DNA of 64,000 nucleotides. It comes from Caprimulgus europaeus (taxonomy: Eukaryota > Chordata > Aves > Caprimulgiformes > Caprimulgidae). The position numbers and the translations under genes are program-made. The notes beneath the pieces were generated by a model. The model worked only from the letters and a program-made list of their open reading frames with translations, had not been told where the DNA came from and ran no database searches. The stretch spans positions 18,489,686 to 18,553,685 of the forward strand of contig OU015527.1 of NCBI GenBank assembly GCA_907165065.1, in the 5' to 3' direction. Shown piece after piece: positions 23,926 to 35,995 of the stretch (the first letter of the stretch is position 1; each line of letters begins with the position of its first letter).

Positions 23926-26900
23926 CAAAATCTCTGTCTAGCTGCCCTGAATAGTGAAGAGGAATCCTACTAGCAATTTCTTGTGACTAACAGCTTTAAA
24001 ACAAAACAGCAACTACATGAGAATTCTTGAAATTAGTTCCTCGTTAGTCAGCCTGAGATGATACCTCACAATGTCACCACATCATCCCCAGATTTTTTCC
24101 CCCTGCTTTGTGACAAAACACTGTGACAATTTCTAACCCTAGATTTAGGCAACTATGAACAGGTGAGAAAAGTACAGGGAGGAGATCTAACCATTCCTCT
24201 GGAGAGCTGGCAATAAAGAGAGCAAAATATCTGTGCTCTCTAATTGTACCAACAGATTGACCGTTGTGTTTAATATCTTATACAGGGAAATAGCAAGATT
24301 GCCACTGAATGTATTTCCAAGAGAGCTCCATAACTATTAATCTAAAGATTCCCACAGGAAAGCTTTTATAGATATATACAGAAATGTGTGTATTGCATAA
24401 ACGTGAGTTCATATAGATAGACACAAACACACATTCTGACAATACTAAGAATCCTCTTGTTGGAGCAACATATTTTTTCAAAACAAAAAAAAAATTAACG
24501 TTTTCCTCAAAACTATAGAACAAAAATAACAACTGGAATAGATTTCATTGCATTTTAATAGAAGGTGACATTAGACATTCTTTCGGTTGGATATTGCCTC
24601 TGAGTAAATCTGAGGCAAGGAATGCAAGGAAAGAAACTCAAAATTGACTTTGACATGCATGCCCATGGGAGACTGTGAATTTACATTTCATCTTTCAGCT
24701 TGCTGAGATGTCACTATAGGAAAAAGGAGTGCCAACATATCAACGTCTCTACAATCACAAGTAACGAAGCTCCAGTAAGGAAACCTCAATTGCTCTGGAA
24801 ACATTTTGCAACTTCCTTAACAGTGCCAAATTACAATTAAATGTGAAGTGAGAAAAACAACCCACCAAAAAAAAAAAAAACCCAAACCCCTGTACTTTTA
24901 CTGACTGATAGTAAAGCTAGAATAGAAAACCCCATTTTTTCCCCTAAATTGATCAAGACTGTTGAAGTAGCTACAGTCACAGCGGTTGCAAACTATGACA
25001 GCACCTGCAGATGAGTAACAAATGAGGAGAATGCTCCAGATGAGGGGAGACAAATCTGAAACAATGCAAGCATCCACCAAGGCCTAGCTGTATACAAGGT
25101 AAATACTCTGTGGCTGGTACCTCAGCTGGTGATTAACAATCCTTTTGTGCTCTGTGGCCCTGTTATATAAAGCACCCAATGAATAGTCGATTAAATGTGC
25201 AAGCACAGGTACTGTGTGTAGGTATAAAGCACATGCTATACAGATGTATGAAGAATAAATTATAAACCCACTTTCTTACACTTCCAATAATCCAGCAATA
25301 TATTGCAACAAATAATTATTCTAATGTCAAAGAATATTAAACTAATCTAAGTATATGTTAGCTACATTGCTTCAGACCTGTTCCTACATAAGAAATATTT
25401 TTCTGAGGACAATTATTGTCTGTAATAGCTTCCTGTCCACAACACTGACCTAATGCCTATCTGACGTACCATAGTCGCTATTTCCTGTAAGACTAAAAGA
25501 TGGCTCAAATAATAATGTAAAGAATTACTCATCCACGTGTGAAAAGACAGTGAGATTTAGAGTGTGAACTAATAATTCTAAAACTGTAAATAACTTGCCA
25601 GAGAAGATGCAAAGAGCTGATGTCTCACTGCAGTAGTTGTAACATGGTCACCTTCTAGCATTCTGGTGCTTAAAAAGAAATACCAATATTTTAAAATGTA
25701 AAGGAAAAAAGTATAAAAAGGCATCAGGGAATAAATACAAATAAATGGTTGTATTTAAAACTGTTATACACATAGAAAGAATTTAATTCTTTATAAAAAA
25801 AAATCTCCACATGAAAATAATAAAACTTTTGTTCAGGCTTAACGCAATACTGTAATATGGATGGCGCACAGCCTGAAAGGCCTGGTTTGTCATCCATAAC
25901 CAGGTCAAAGTATAATGGCTTATGCAAACTATTTCAAAAAAGCCTACAGCAGTGCATGTTTTCTGTCAAGGGAATAATTTGTACTCCTAGTGTAGCATGT
26001 CAGTCTTGAAAATATTTTAAACCTTTTCCACTACAGCCAGATTGCACAGGAAGTGGGGCTTTACTTTTTCACACAGCTGGAATGTAAGAAAGTTTGAACC
26101 CAGGAAGGAGACAGATCCAGCCACGTTCTTTGAAATGCCCTTGTTAAAAAAACCAAAACAACCAAGACAAAACAATGCAAAGCCAAAAAAACCCAAACAA
26201 ACATTAATTGGCAATCTGGTGAATGAAAACGTCCTAGATGAGCAATAGAGTCTGCCTTCCTCCATACACTGCCAGTGGAGTGTGCCCTTCTCTGGCGAAA
26301 GGCATGATCTCCCCTTCAGCCTCTATTCCCATTTTCTACCATGGTTATGCCCTATAGAAGCTTTGTTTCTCCTGCTCACTAGAAACATCTCCAGCACTAA
26401 GGGCACCTTGAATGTGCAGTAAGTCTTAAGACACCTTTCCAACTGCAATGTACTTACAGCAATTTAGAGTGAAACTTAAATTTTAAATTAAAAGGGAAGA
26501 AAGGAACAAAACATAAATACCCTCTTATGCTGAAAGCAAACTGGTACCTGGACCTGAGTACAAATAGTGTAATGGTATGTGAACAAATAGTTCACAAAGA
26601 AAAATTGAAATACAGGTTCAAAATATTCTTCTCTTGTGAAAACTGTTCAAATACACACTCTTCTTAAAGAGCATTCAGATTTTCTGCTCTAACATAAAAA
26701 AGAAAGAAAAAGAAAGGTTGAAACTGAATACTGTATTATCAGAGAATGCTTTCTTCAGGATTTCTCTAACACTGAAAGCATTAAGAAAGGTTCAGAGCAC
26801 AAGCTGCTCAACCACATTTACTGAAATTTTACTACAACTTCAAAAAGTAACTTAAGAAAAGAGGTATACTATTGTCTGAATATGCTAGGTGCCTTGTATC

Positions 26901-27239
26901 TGTGCAGGGAACAAATAAGTCACTATCAAGTTTGCGGAGTAATATAAACAGACAGCAAGCAGATGAGGAATAAGATGAAACAAACTGAAAAGTGGTGCAA
27001 AGTGTCTGGTTACAATACCTGTTTTTCAGATTTGTTTATTTTGCTGCTATTTCTGGAGAGAGAGAGAAAGGGACCATCATTTATGGGTTTCCTGGTGTTC
27101 TAAGGAGAAATCTCTGCAAAGGGAGTTACTGCAGAGGAGGCAATGCACAAGGGATGAATCTGAGAGTGAGACTTCAGTCATTCACGCCTTCTGTACAGAG
27201 TAATTGTGCAACTCCAGAAATTACAGTGAAGTAAGATAA
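23926..27239. other. Intron 2 interior, no gene seen
   Basis: AT-rich intronic sequence between two CR1 copies. A-rich tracts interrupted by C runs occur at about 24857-24890 and 26141-26205. Frames here are short and unremarkable. Confidence 0.6.
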
Positions 27240-28945
27240 CAACAAGAAGAAGAAAAACCGGGGCATTCAATGCCTTTTTTGCCTCAGTCTTTAATAATAC
27301 AGACAGGACTTGGGCTGCCCGGTCCTCTAAGTTGGAGGATCACGAGGGTGGGAAGAGTGACTTTCTATTCGTGGCCACTGAAATTGTAAGGGACCAGCTG
27401 TATCAGCTGAGTGTTCAGAAGTCCACAGAGGGACTTCATCCCACAGTACTGAAGGAGCTAGTGGATGTTACGGCAGGACCCCTCTTGATCATGTGCCAAC
27501 GGTCTTGGGGAATCTGGGAAGGTCCCTGCGGATTGGAAGCTGGCCACTGTTATTTCAACTGACAAGAAAGGTGTAAGGGAAGACCCAGGAAACTACAGAC
27601 CTGTTAGTCTAACCTCTGTTCGTGGAAAAATTACGGAGAAAATCATAACGGATAATACTGAAAGGTGTTTAAAGAATAATGCAATCATCAGGCAGAGTCA
27701 ACACAGGTTCATCATAAAGGGAAAGTCCTGTTTAATTTGATATCCTTCTACAATAAGGTCCCTCTCCTAGAGAATGAAGGGAAGGTAGTGAATGTAGTTT
27801 ATTTGGATTTTAGTAAGGCTTTTGACAGGGGCTCTCACAGTATCCTTCTACACAAGCTGCCCAGCTGTGGGATGAGGAGGTTCGTGGTGTGCAGGGTGAA
27901 GAACTGGCTGAAGGGCAGAACTCAAAGGGTTGTAGTTAATGGGGCTACATCTGGCTGGCAATTGGTCACTGGCAGTGTTACTGAGGGCTGAGTCCCAAGG
28001 CCAGTTGTGTCCAAAATTTTTATCTGAATGCAGGAGATGAATGCACCATTAGCAAGCTTGCTGATGATCCCAAACTGGAAGGTGCTGTTGACTCTCTTGG
28101 GGGATCTGGATAGATTGGAGCACTGGGCAATGATTAGTGGGATGAAATCTAACAAGCCCAAATGCCAGACCCTGCACTGAGGACAGAATAACGCTGGGCA
28201 CAAGTCTAAGTTGGGAGAGGAGTGGCCAGAGAGCAGCCCTGCAGAAAGGGATCTGGGGGTGCTGGTGGACTGCAGGCTCAGTGTGTCAGCAGTGTGCCTG
28301 GCAGCCTGGGGGGCAAACTGCACCCTGAGATGTGTCAAACACAGCACAGGCAGCCGGTCAAGAGAGGTGATTGTCCATCCCGCTGTATTCAGCGTTGGGG
28401 TGGCCTCACCCTGTGCAGAGTGAGAACCGTGTGCAGCTCTGGGCTCCACGATTTAAGAAGGGTATGAAGGCACTTGAATGTCCAGGGGAGGGCAACAAAG
28501 GTGGTGGAAGGGCTGGAAGGAATGTCCTGTGAGGAGTGGCTGATGACTTTGGGCTTATCTAGTTTGGAAAAAAGGAGGCTGAGGAGTGACCTCATTGCTC
28601 TCTACAGCTCCCTGAGGAGAGGAAGTGGAGAGGGAGGTGCTGAACTCTTCTCCCTGGGATCCAGTGACAGGATGAGGTGGGAACGGTTCAAAGCTGCGCT
28701 AGGGGAGGATTGAACTGGGCATGAGGAAGCATTTCTTTACTGAGAGAGTGGTCAAACACTGGAAAAGGCTTCCTAAAGAGGTGGTTGATGCCCCAAGCCT
28801 GTCAGTGTTCAAGAGGCATTTGGACAATGCCCTTAACAGCATACTTTTAACTTTTAGTCAGCAATGAATCGGTCAGGCAGCTGGACTAGGTGTTCATCTA
28901 GTTCCCTTGCAATTGAAAATATTACATTCCATTCTATTCCATTCC
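27240..28945 (+). mobile_element. Older CR1 LINE copy, 1.7 kb, antisense to SNX24
   Basis: This is the longest CR1 in the window. It starts within the RT N-terminal region (GAAAAACCGGGGCATTCAAT, then TTTGCCTCAGTCTTTAATAA) and runs to the 3' end CTAGTTCCCTTGC plus an ATTCC/ATTCT microsatellite ending at 28945. RT motif A is visible as VVYLDFSKAFD near 27800. The N-terminal and C-terminal parts are scattered over several frames (for example 27332-27562, 27737-27991, 28211-28423, 28474-28713) because of many indels and stops. Its consensus differs from the two minus-strand copies: it has GGATCTGGGGGTGCTGGTGG and a 'GGATCCAGTGACAGGATG' block. It therefore belongs to another, older subfamily. No protein can be made from it. 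Confidence 0.95.
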
Positions 28946-30392
28946 AACTACGGCAGACTGTCTACTTGGCTATGGCACATTTTAACCATACAAATTCTGA
29001 TTTTCCTTGCATAATGTTTCCTAACTTATTTAGTTGTATCTCTACTCACCTGCTTTACAAGATTATTCACATATGTAAATTAAAGCACACGTATTGCAAA
29101 GGCTTGGTGGTGGGTGAGTGGGTTGTACTACTGATTTTGACACTGTTGCTCATGTGGTGTCATATTCAATGTGAACACAAAGAGGAAAACATCTGAGACA
29201 TATCTGAATTAAAAAAGTAAACAAATGAGTATTAAAATGTGACAGCTGATACCACAAGGCAAGAAGCAAAAAGGCAAGACGTACTAGCCCATCTTAATTA
29301 CGATGCACTAAAGCAAAATATATTCTTGTTCTATGAACAAGGGCCAACACACAGATGAGTCAACAGTTGTCTTTTGTTGACTCAGGTTTGCTTATATCCA
29401 TACACCATATAAGGCTGGCAAAATCCATCCTCTCTGCTACCAGGATAATGTTTCTTCCCCGAATTAGATGATTACCAGGCTGATTCAGGGCCACCAGCAG
29501 ACATGCGGGCATGGGTAAGCTCCTCTGACACACCCGTGCTCCCCTCTGCCATTTGCAGAGGTGGCTTTTCCACACTGAAGGCAAGCAGCACCAGTCAAAG
29601 CAGCTGAGTGTGTGCACATTCCACTGCCAGTGAAAGCTACAACCCAACAAAAGCTCAGCTGACCCAGCTCCTAGGAACGAAGGACTGGAGCTCTCCATTG
29701 GAGCCCCACAGCTGTCAACAGGCTGCAGTGTTTTCCAGAATTCTAGTTCATAATATTTGGCCTTCATAAGGCAGCAAAAAAATGTAAAACTTGCCTTTCA
29801 GTTGCACAATGGTACAGCCTAAAGAGGAGAAATCATGCTTTTCCTTTAACAGCCATCAAAACAATTTAAAGAACAATTAGTGGGTAATCAATCTTGAAAG
29901 TACTGAGTTCCTTCCTGAATATTAGTAAGATTATTAAGTAGACAAACTCAGTAGATATTTTATACTGCATTCATTGTATGAAGAGCAGCAGAGTGAGATG
30001 GTCTACTTTTTCATGTCTAGGTTCGTGGTGCATACAAGTTTTTTCCTCATCTTTACATATAGTCGGTTAGCAACACAATTTATAAAACTAGCAAATTATT
30101 TGCCTAATTGAACAAAAATTAAAAATGTATTTATTTGCTATAGGAATGTGTCTTATTTTGTGATTTTATAAGAAGAGAAAAAACATACTACAGACAGTAT
30201 ATTGGCAATACAGCATGTAAATAATAAAAAAGAAAAGGAGAGTTAGCAATATCTGAGAAGTCATCATCCCTTTCCACAAAACAGAGAAGAAACGGAGTGA
30301 GCTGGGAAACTATGTACAGTAACAATTTCAAGAGAGGAAAACAACACAACTAAGGCAAAACAGTTACATCTTATAAAAAAAGAAATCACTAC
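28946..30392. other. Intron 2, proximal part
   Basis: The stretch between the CR1 and exon 2. At about 29400-29760 it is richer in GC than its surroundings and carries a 135-codon minus-strand frame without recognisable motifs, which I regard as chance. The rest is AT-rich and featureless. Confidence 0.6.
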
Positions 30393-30476
30393 CTTTTTAT
30401 GAAGTGCATGGAATTCACTATACCTCTTCTCCACAAAATGTTTCCTTCCATTCACTAGCACCTCTATTTTAAAGAC
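30393..30476 (-). CDS. SNX24: SNX24 exon 2 (PX domain, N-terminal part)
   Basis: This 84-bp exon encodes 28 residues starting [19 protein letters not shown] and continuing SEFHALHKK. It corresponds to human SNX24 residues 21-48, with one change seen (VLM to VLV). It contains PX beta-strands 2-3 and the signature KRYSEF, whose arginine (Arg38 in human numbering) is the expected 3-phosphate ligand in PI3P-binding PX domains. The acceptor is TATAATTTTCAG|GTC. The donor is AAAAAG|GTAGTG, which departs from GTRAGT at +4 and +5 and is therefore weak. Both ends are phase 0, so exon 3 (starting LKK) joins in frame directly after HKK. Exon 1, which should encode the MEVYIPSF-type N-terminus from a promoter, is not in the window. 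The identification is firm. Confidence 0.97.
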
Positions 30477-33400
30477 CTGAAAATTATAAATAATAAAAGG
30501 AGATTAGTGTAATTGCACAAGCAGTTCTGTGACATGGTTGTGACTGCAGATATTACTACACTCATTCCAGTAGGTGTTCCTAAAAACCCGATGATGACTC
30601 ATGAGGCACAGAAATACAACAATGATTAATGGAAGTAAGGCTGAATCTTTTGTTAACAAGTTTGTTCAACAAACATACAAAAAGACAAGTTAAGCTTGGA
30701 CTTTAATGTACATTAAAAATTAAGCATTAAAATATTCCCTTTCAGAAATATTTAATACATTTTAAAATAGTTTAAAAAAAGGATTAAAACAGAGGAAAGT
30801 AAGGAAAAAAAAAGCAAGAAAAGAAATAGAAGATGGAATTCTTTTCCCTCTTACAATACAGCATACTAACACACTCACGCCTACAGGTTCAGTAAGAACT
30901 GGATATCAGATGCAGTATGTTATGCATGGAAAAAGAGAAACAAATGTAAACATTATATTCTAGGTTAATTTCCTACTAACCTATAAATTAATCTGTAGTG
31001 TCAATTGAGCCTGTGCTACTATCTACATCCTGGGGGAGGGCGGGGAACAAAACAAAACAAAAAACTACAAACATGGCAAATGCTTATTTTCTTTGTATGA
31101 TACATGTGACAGCTTTTGTTGCTGCCTCTGGAAGGTTGAAAGGCCAGGAGAAGCAGCTCTCTGGATCCACTAATTAGTAGTCACTAACATGACATTTTCT
31201 TCATTCTCAGGTCACCAGGTCAGTTCTGAGGGCAAGTGATGAGAAATATTTTGAAGTACTCAAGAAAACGCTGTCTATTAAATGAAGACAAGATCAGCAG
31301 AAAAGCAATACAGAAAAGGTGCCTGGTCTATCTATGACTTCTTTGTTTTCTGTTTTGCTCAGAAAACACTGGAAATAATTATTTCCAGGACAATGAGAGT
31401 TGGTGTCCTGGACAAATGATTATATCAAGATCCAAGACTCAGGCGAAATAAAAAGTTCTTTGAAATAAATCTGCAAAGCGTGTTTATGTCTGAATGCAGA
31501 AAAAAGCAGTTTCTGTCACAACATGCCCAGCTAGCACTAATCAAAGCAAACACACAGAAACCATCCTGGATAAACACTTTCTATTGTCCACTAGAACCTG
31601 CCTCTCAAACAGGTCAAAATACTATGGTTTTCACCGGCTAGCCAAACCACATGAGAAACAGAGAGCATTTCATTTAATCCAGACTGAAATGTATCTGCCT
31701 TTGTTTGAATGCGGTATGGATGGGACTCCAGTCATTTCACACCAATGTTTACATTACTAAAATTAGTTCAGATCCTTGTAATCCATCAAAATAACTCGTG
31801 CTACATTCTACCCCTTTGAAAAGGACTATTTCTGTGTCCTAATCACTGTGAGCAATGACCTTATTTGGGTGCATTGATTTCTTACCCCCTCTCTATTTAG
31901 ACTTTTTTGGGAGAACAGCTATTGGCTATTAAACAATTTTCCTCTCCATGTGAAAAAACTCCAAGGCACCCTTAGGAATATATTGTAAGTTCAGAGATGT
32001 AAAGAGAATCAGATGCAAAGAAAAATCAATGTAGGCTTTTTTCTGTAGTTGAGACTTAACATCCTAATTATATGAGAGGAAAGCACTATTTACCTCTTAC
32101 TATATTCTATACACTGTATGAAAGAAATACTTCTCCAAGGAACAAAATGGTTTGGATTGTACAGGATAGTCACAGTATTGAAGGAGTTTTAAGGATACTT
32201 TGGTGGGAAGAATGGGTAACAGATTATTAAACTAGTTAAGTTAGAAGTGGCCATGAGTCATTAGTTAGGGTGTTTCAACAGTTTTGCATGAACCTGATAT
32301 TAAATCTCCAGCAATTATGAGCAACTGATAACACCCACTTCCAACTCAGTTAGATAAGAGCCTCTGCACCACGGTTAGTCTAGCACTTTTGTTGGCTACA
32401 GGGTTTGCCAAGCAATTTGAAGAAGTTTAAGGCGGGCCTGATTGAGCTATAAGCACTCCCTTGACAGGTAACTTTCTTGTGAATCATGGCTTGGCTCCTG
32501 CAGTCCCATATTGGTTTTAGTCATATACGTGCAACTTCAGAGAAACGTCTTTCCCTCTGAAATCTATAAACCTGTCATTTCGTAAAGGAGAATAGCTCAA
32601 ATATGGGGAAGAAAGGAAATATAAATCCCTCTGTGGCCCTTCTTTTCAAAGCATGTATTTTCTTCTGTATTTCATCACTGGTTAAGGAATTACAGAAATG
32701 GCTTTAGAACACCAAAAGTATGCAGCATTTATTCAGGCGCCTTTTTAATCTTAGCAAAGTTAATTAGTTTGCACAATATTTCCTAACAAGATGACATTAA
32801 AGAATATATTTGCCCACCACTTTTGTGGAAGATGTAAGAGAGAACCACAGCTTCCCGTGCACAGCGATGTCATTTCCAAAACCACGTACCTGCTACCTTT
32901 ATACCCGCAACTGTTTGTACCAGCACAGAAGCTTTAACTTTGCCTCCTACCGCTCAGAGCCCTTGGATCTGGCTTTAACAGCCATCTACAATTTACAAAG
33001 TTGGACAACAGAACTGCTATGCATGTGGTTGAAAATTACTGTTTGAAAACAACACCCTGTAAACAGTGCCTCTAATATACTAACTGTGGCACCTGTATTT
33101 CAGAAATGTACAGCAATTTGTGATAAGTAACTGGAAAAATTTGTAAATGTTTTCATTTAATGCAAATTTAAGTACTAAATCGATTTACAAAGTAACTTAC
33201 AAAGCAGAAATGCAATTAAGTGAAATAATGTATATTGCGCTTATGAACTTCACATTATTAAATACTTTATTCAGACAACATAAATTCCAGGTTTTCCTCC
33301 TCACTGTTTACCAGATCACATTTCACAAGAGCAAACTAAAAGCACAGAAGTGAGTTTCTTTGCCACTCTTTCATGTAACAATATGGGTTTGTGTGAAAGA

Positions 33401-35886
33401 CATAAAGACACATTAGCTTAGGAGAGAGACAGGATCTCTTCATGGATTCAAAATAGCTATAGACAACTCTCACACAAATTTAACTGAGCAACTGCAGGCC
33501 CTGACAGAAAAACAATGTAAGGAAACTGGTGAACATAGATGAAAGTGCCAAAATAAAGACGGAAGAACTATGGGAGAAAAAATGCAACACTGCAAGGAAA
33601 TTACTTTTCTTGTAAAAGTGTTCATGCTTTATGAACAGATAACTCTGAAAAGACGTATGACTTTTTATAAATGACAGTTAGTTAAATGAAAAATGCAACA
33701 ATTAATCACTGGATAAGACAAGTAAAATGCTTTTCCCATAGTCACTAAAATACCAGAAATCACACTGCACTCAAGATTTGTAGGACACAAGGGACAATAG
33801 ATATGAAGACACCAATTAAAAAAACTCTTTGCCAATTAGAAAACTCATTTTGAGTACTTTGAAACTAGAAACTCACCTGTCTTGGTTACAACTACCACAG
33901 TTACCAATGACAAATCCAGAAGATAACTCTCCATGAGAAGCATTCTTCCAATAGAATTTAACCCATATAAATGAAAACACCTTTGGATTGGATATCAGCA
34001 TGAACAATGTTGACCTTTTGCACAGCAGAATTTCAGATCTGCCACTGCACTTCATAACCACACAAAGCTGTGAAGGAAACTCTTCAAGAAGAATGCCTAA
34101 GGATTTAATTAACAAGACAGTAAAACCTTTCAGGTCTGACTACAAAACAGATCTACATATGATTAAAAAAATACCCAACAAACCTACAAAAACTTCCACT
34201 TTGTTCCAATGATATAGACTATGAAGAGAACTTGGAAACCATTTTCTTCACTTCTTATTGTTAGCAAGCATGCCTAATTTTGCCATTTTTCAGAATTTAT
34301 CTGTTTCTGATCATTATCAAACCTCTAACTGAATGTTCCTATTTCACTATTTCCAAGAATACTACCTATATTTCTCTTCCTGTTGCTGAAACTGGGTAGT
34401 TCTTCATAATAACTAAACTGGATTATATACAAGCAAACAATCTGTACTCTATCACTGTAAATTATCAAGAGAGAAAGCACAAATGGAAGAAAACAGGAAC
34501 CAATTAAGATGTACAAAAACTACCCATGCCTTCCTGTAAGCCCACTGGTGATGTGAGAGCACATCAAGAACTGTGTGGTGAATTTACAACACTGATACTT
34601 CCCTCCTTCAGTTCTTACCTATATCAAATGCTTACACTGCACAAAAGGACATGTTTTATCTGATAATTTGATACGAAAATATGCAGCTCCAGTAACTTTG
34701 TCTCAAAAACCCCAGAATGATCAATTTAACAAAAAACACAGACAAAAACAACAAACATGACCAGGAGTACAGCGGAAAACTAATGAGAATAGTAACTTCC
34801 CCACTGGGTTCTCTATTACATGAGAAATATACAGATGGCACTTTTATATTCACTCATGGAAGTTACATTAACTACACAGTTTATAATTATGGTAAATTAA
34901 TACTATCATATTGTGTATATTTATACATGGAAAAAATGAATTACAAAGTATATAAACTTCTGAAAAATTACAGTTGAGAAAGAGATTTGGGGCAGTCCTG
35001 TTTAGAATCAGGAGCTACAAAAACCAGAAGCAGGAAAAGAGAAGTTTACAAGAAACAGATACATTTGTCTAACAACCACCAGGAAAGAAAACCCCACAAA
35101 ATTCTAGTCCTGTGCTTTTCTCATCTCAAGGTCAAGCTTACCAACACTAATTCTATTTAATGTATTACTTGCAGAAATAAATACATCCCTTTAGATGCTT
35201 TAGTATTCTTGACAGACTTTTGTCTGAGGAACAGCTAATGCATTCAAAGGGACAAGAAACTCAACTTTAAACCTTTGCCATGGCTGTATGGAAGGAATTC
35301 CAGAGCAAATGAAATGACAGCTACGGTCCAAGAAACACTAATAGGATTTCCATGTGTTTAGTGTTTCATTCTTTTTCAGAAAATGGCACTTTTTCTGTCT
35401 CAGTTGTGCTATGACTAGAACAAGATCACGGCATACAGTAGAGATCAAAAGATGACTTTACACCTATTCCCATACATCTGATCTGGGGGGAAAATGATAG
35501 TCCACAGAATCAGTAAGAGCAGCTGGGTGATGGTGGTAACCAGGGCTGCATGTAGCTGCAGCAGCAATTCGGTATCTCAGGGGTGTAAGTGGTTCATGGC
35601 AATGCTCCATACTTCTGAATGCCCTCCACAGCAGAGGCAGAGACGAGGACGGCATTCAGAGCCAACTCAAACTTCACAGCAGCCTTGATAAAACTGAATC
35701 TCGCTATCCCCCAAATGAAAACAAATTAACTTATTCTGACTTCATCCTTTGGAACGGAGGGCAGAAAAACTCAGTTCTGCAGCAGGCATGGGGGCAATTC
35801 AAGGGCACAGAGACTGGCTGACACGGCTCACAGAGGTATGAGGTGAGGGAAATCTCCCTTTTTCTCTCCTCTCCAAACACACTCAC
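30477..35886. other. Intron 1 (part), no recognised feature
   Basis: AT-rich intronic DNA upstream of exon 2. A G-rich block at about 31031-31046 has only three qualifying G runs and is followed by an A/C tract. No exon, RNA gene or mobile element was recognised. From about 35460 the base composition becomes more GC-rich, leading into the exon-like segment at 35887. Confidence 0.55.
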
Positions 35887-35995
35887 CTCAGTTTTAGTTC
35901 TCCCCTGTCTTGCACCCACTGTTTACTTTGGATTATTCCCACCATGTCCACAAGCTCCTGCATGGTCTTCCCGTAATGAAAGGGCCCCCTTTCTG
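35887..35995 (-). other. Candidate unannotated exon, open and splice-bounded, 109 bp
   Basis: On the minus strand an acceptor-like GTTTTCCATTTTTGCAG precedes the segment, and a strong donor, ACTGAG|GTGAGTGTG, follows it. Between them one frame is open and reads ERGPFHYGKTMQELVDMVGI followed by IQSKQWVQDRGELKL, a charged, amphipathic and protein-like composition. A CAG immediately after the acceptor gives an alternative start three bases later (NAGNAG arrangement). It lies in a GC-richer island of about 1 kb inside SNX24 intron 1, on the gene's strand. I do not recognise the peptide. It could be an alternative SNX24 exon, an exon of a nested non-coding transcript, or a chance pair of splice-like sites. 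No start codon context or partner exon was found. Confidence 0.3.

Noticed and set aside
27922..28449. 175-codon minus-strand frame
   Set aside because: Antisense shadow of the plus-strand CR1 at 27240-28945.
29360..29767. 135-codon minus-strand frame in a GC-richer patch
   Set aside because: Low-information peptide rich in W, C and S, with no domain. Splice-like words nearby do not bracket the frame.
31031..31046. G-rich block GGGGGAGGGCGGGG
   Set aside because: Only three separated G runs, so it falls short of the usual four-run quadruplex pattern.
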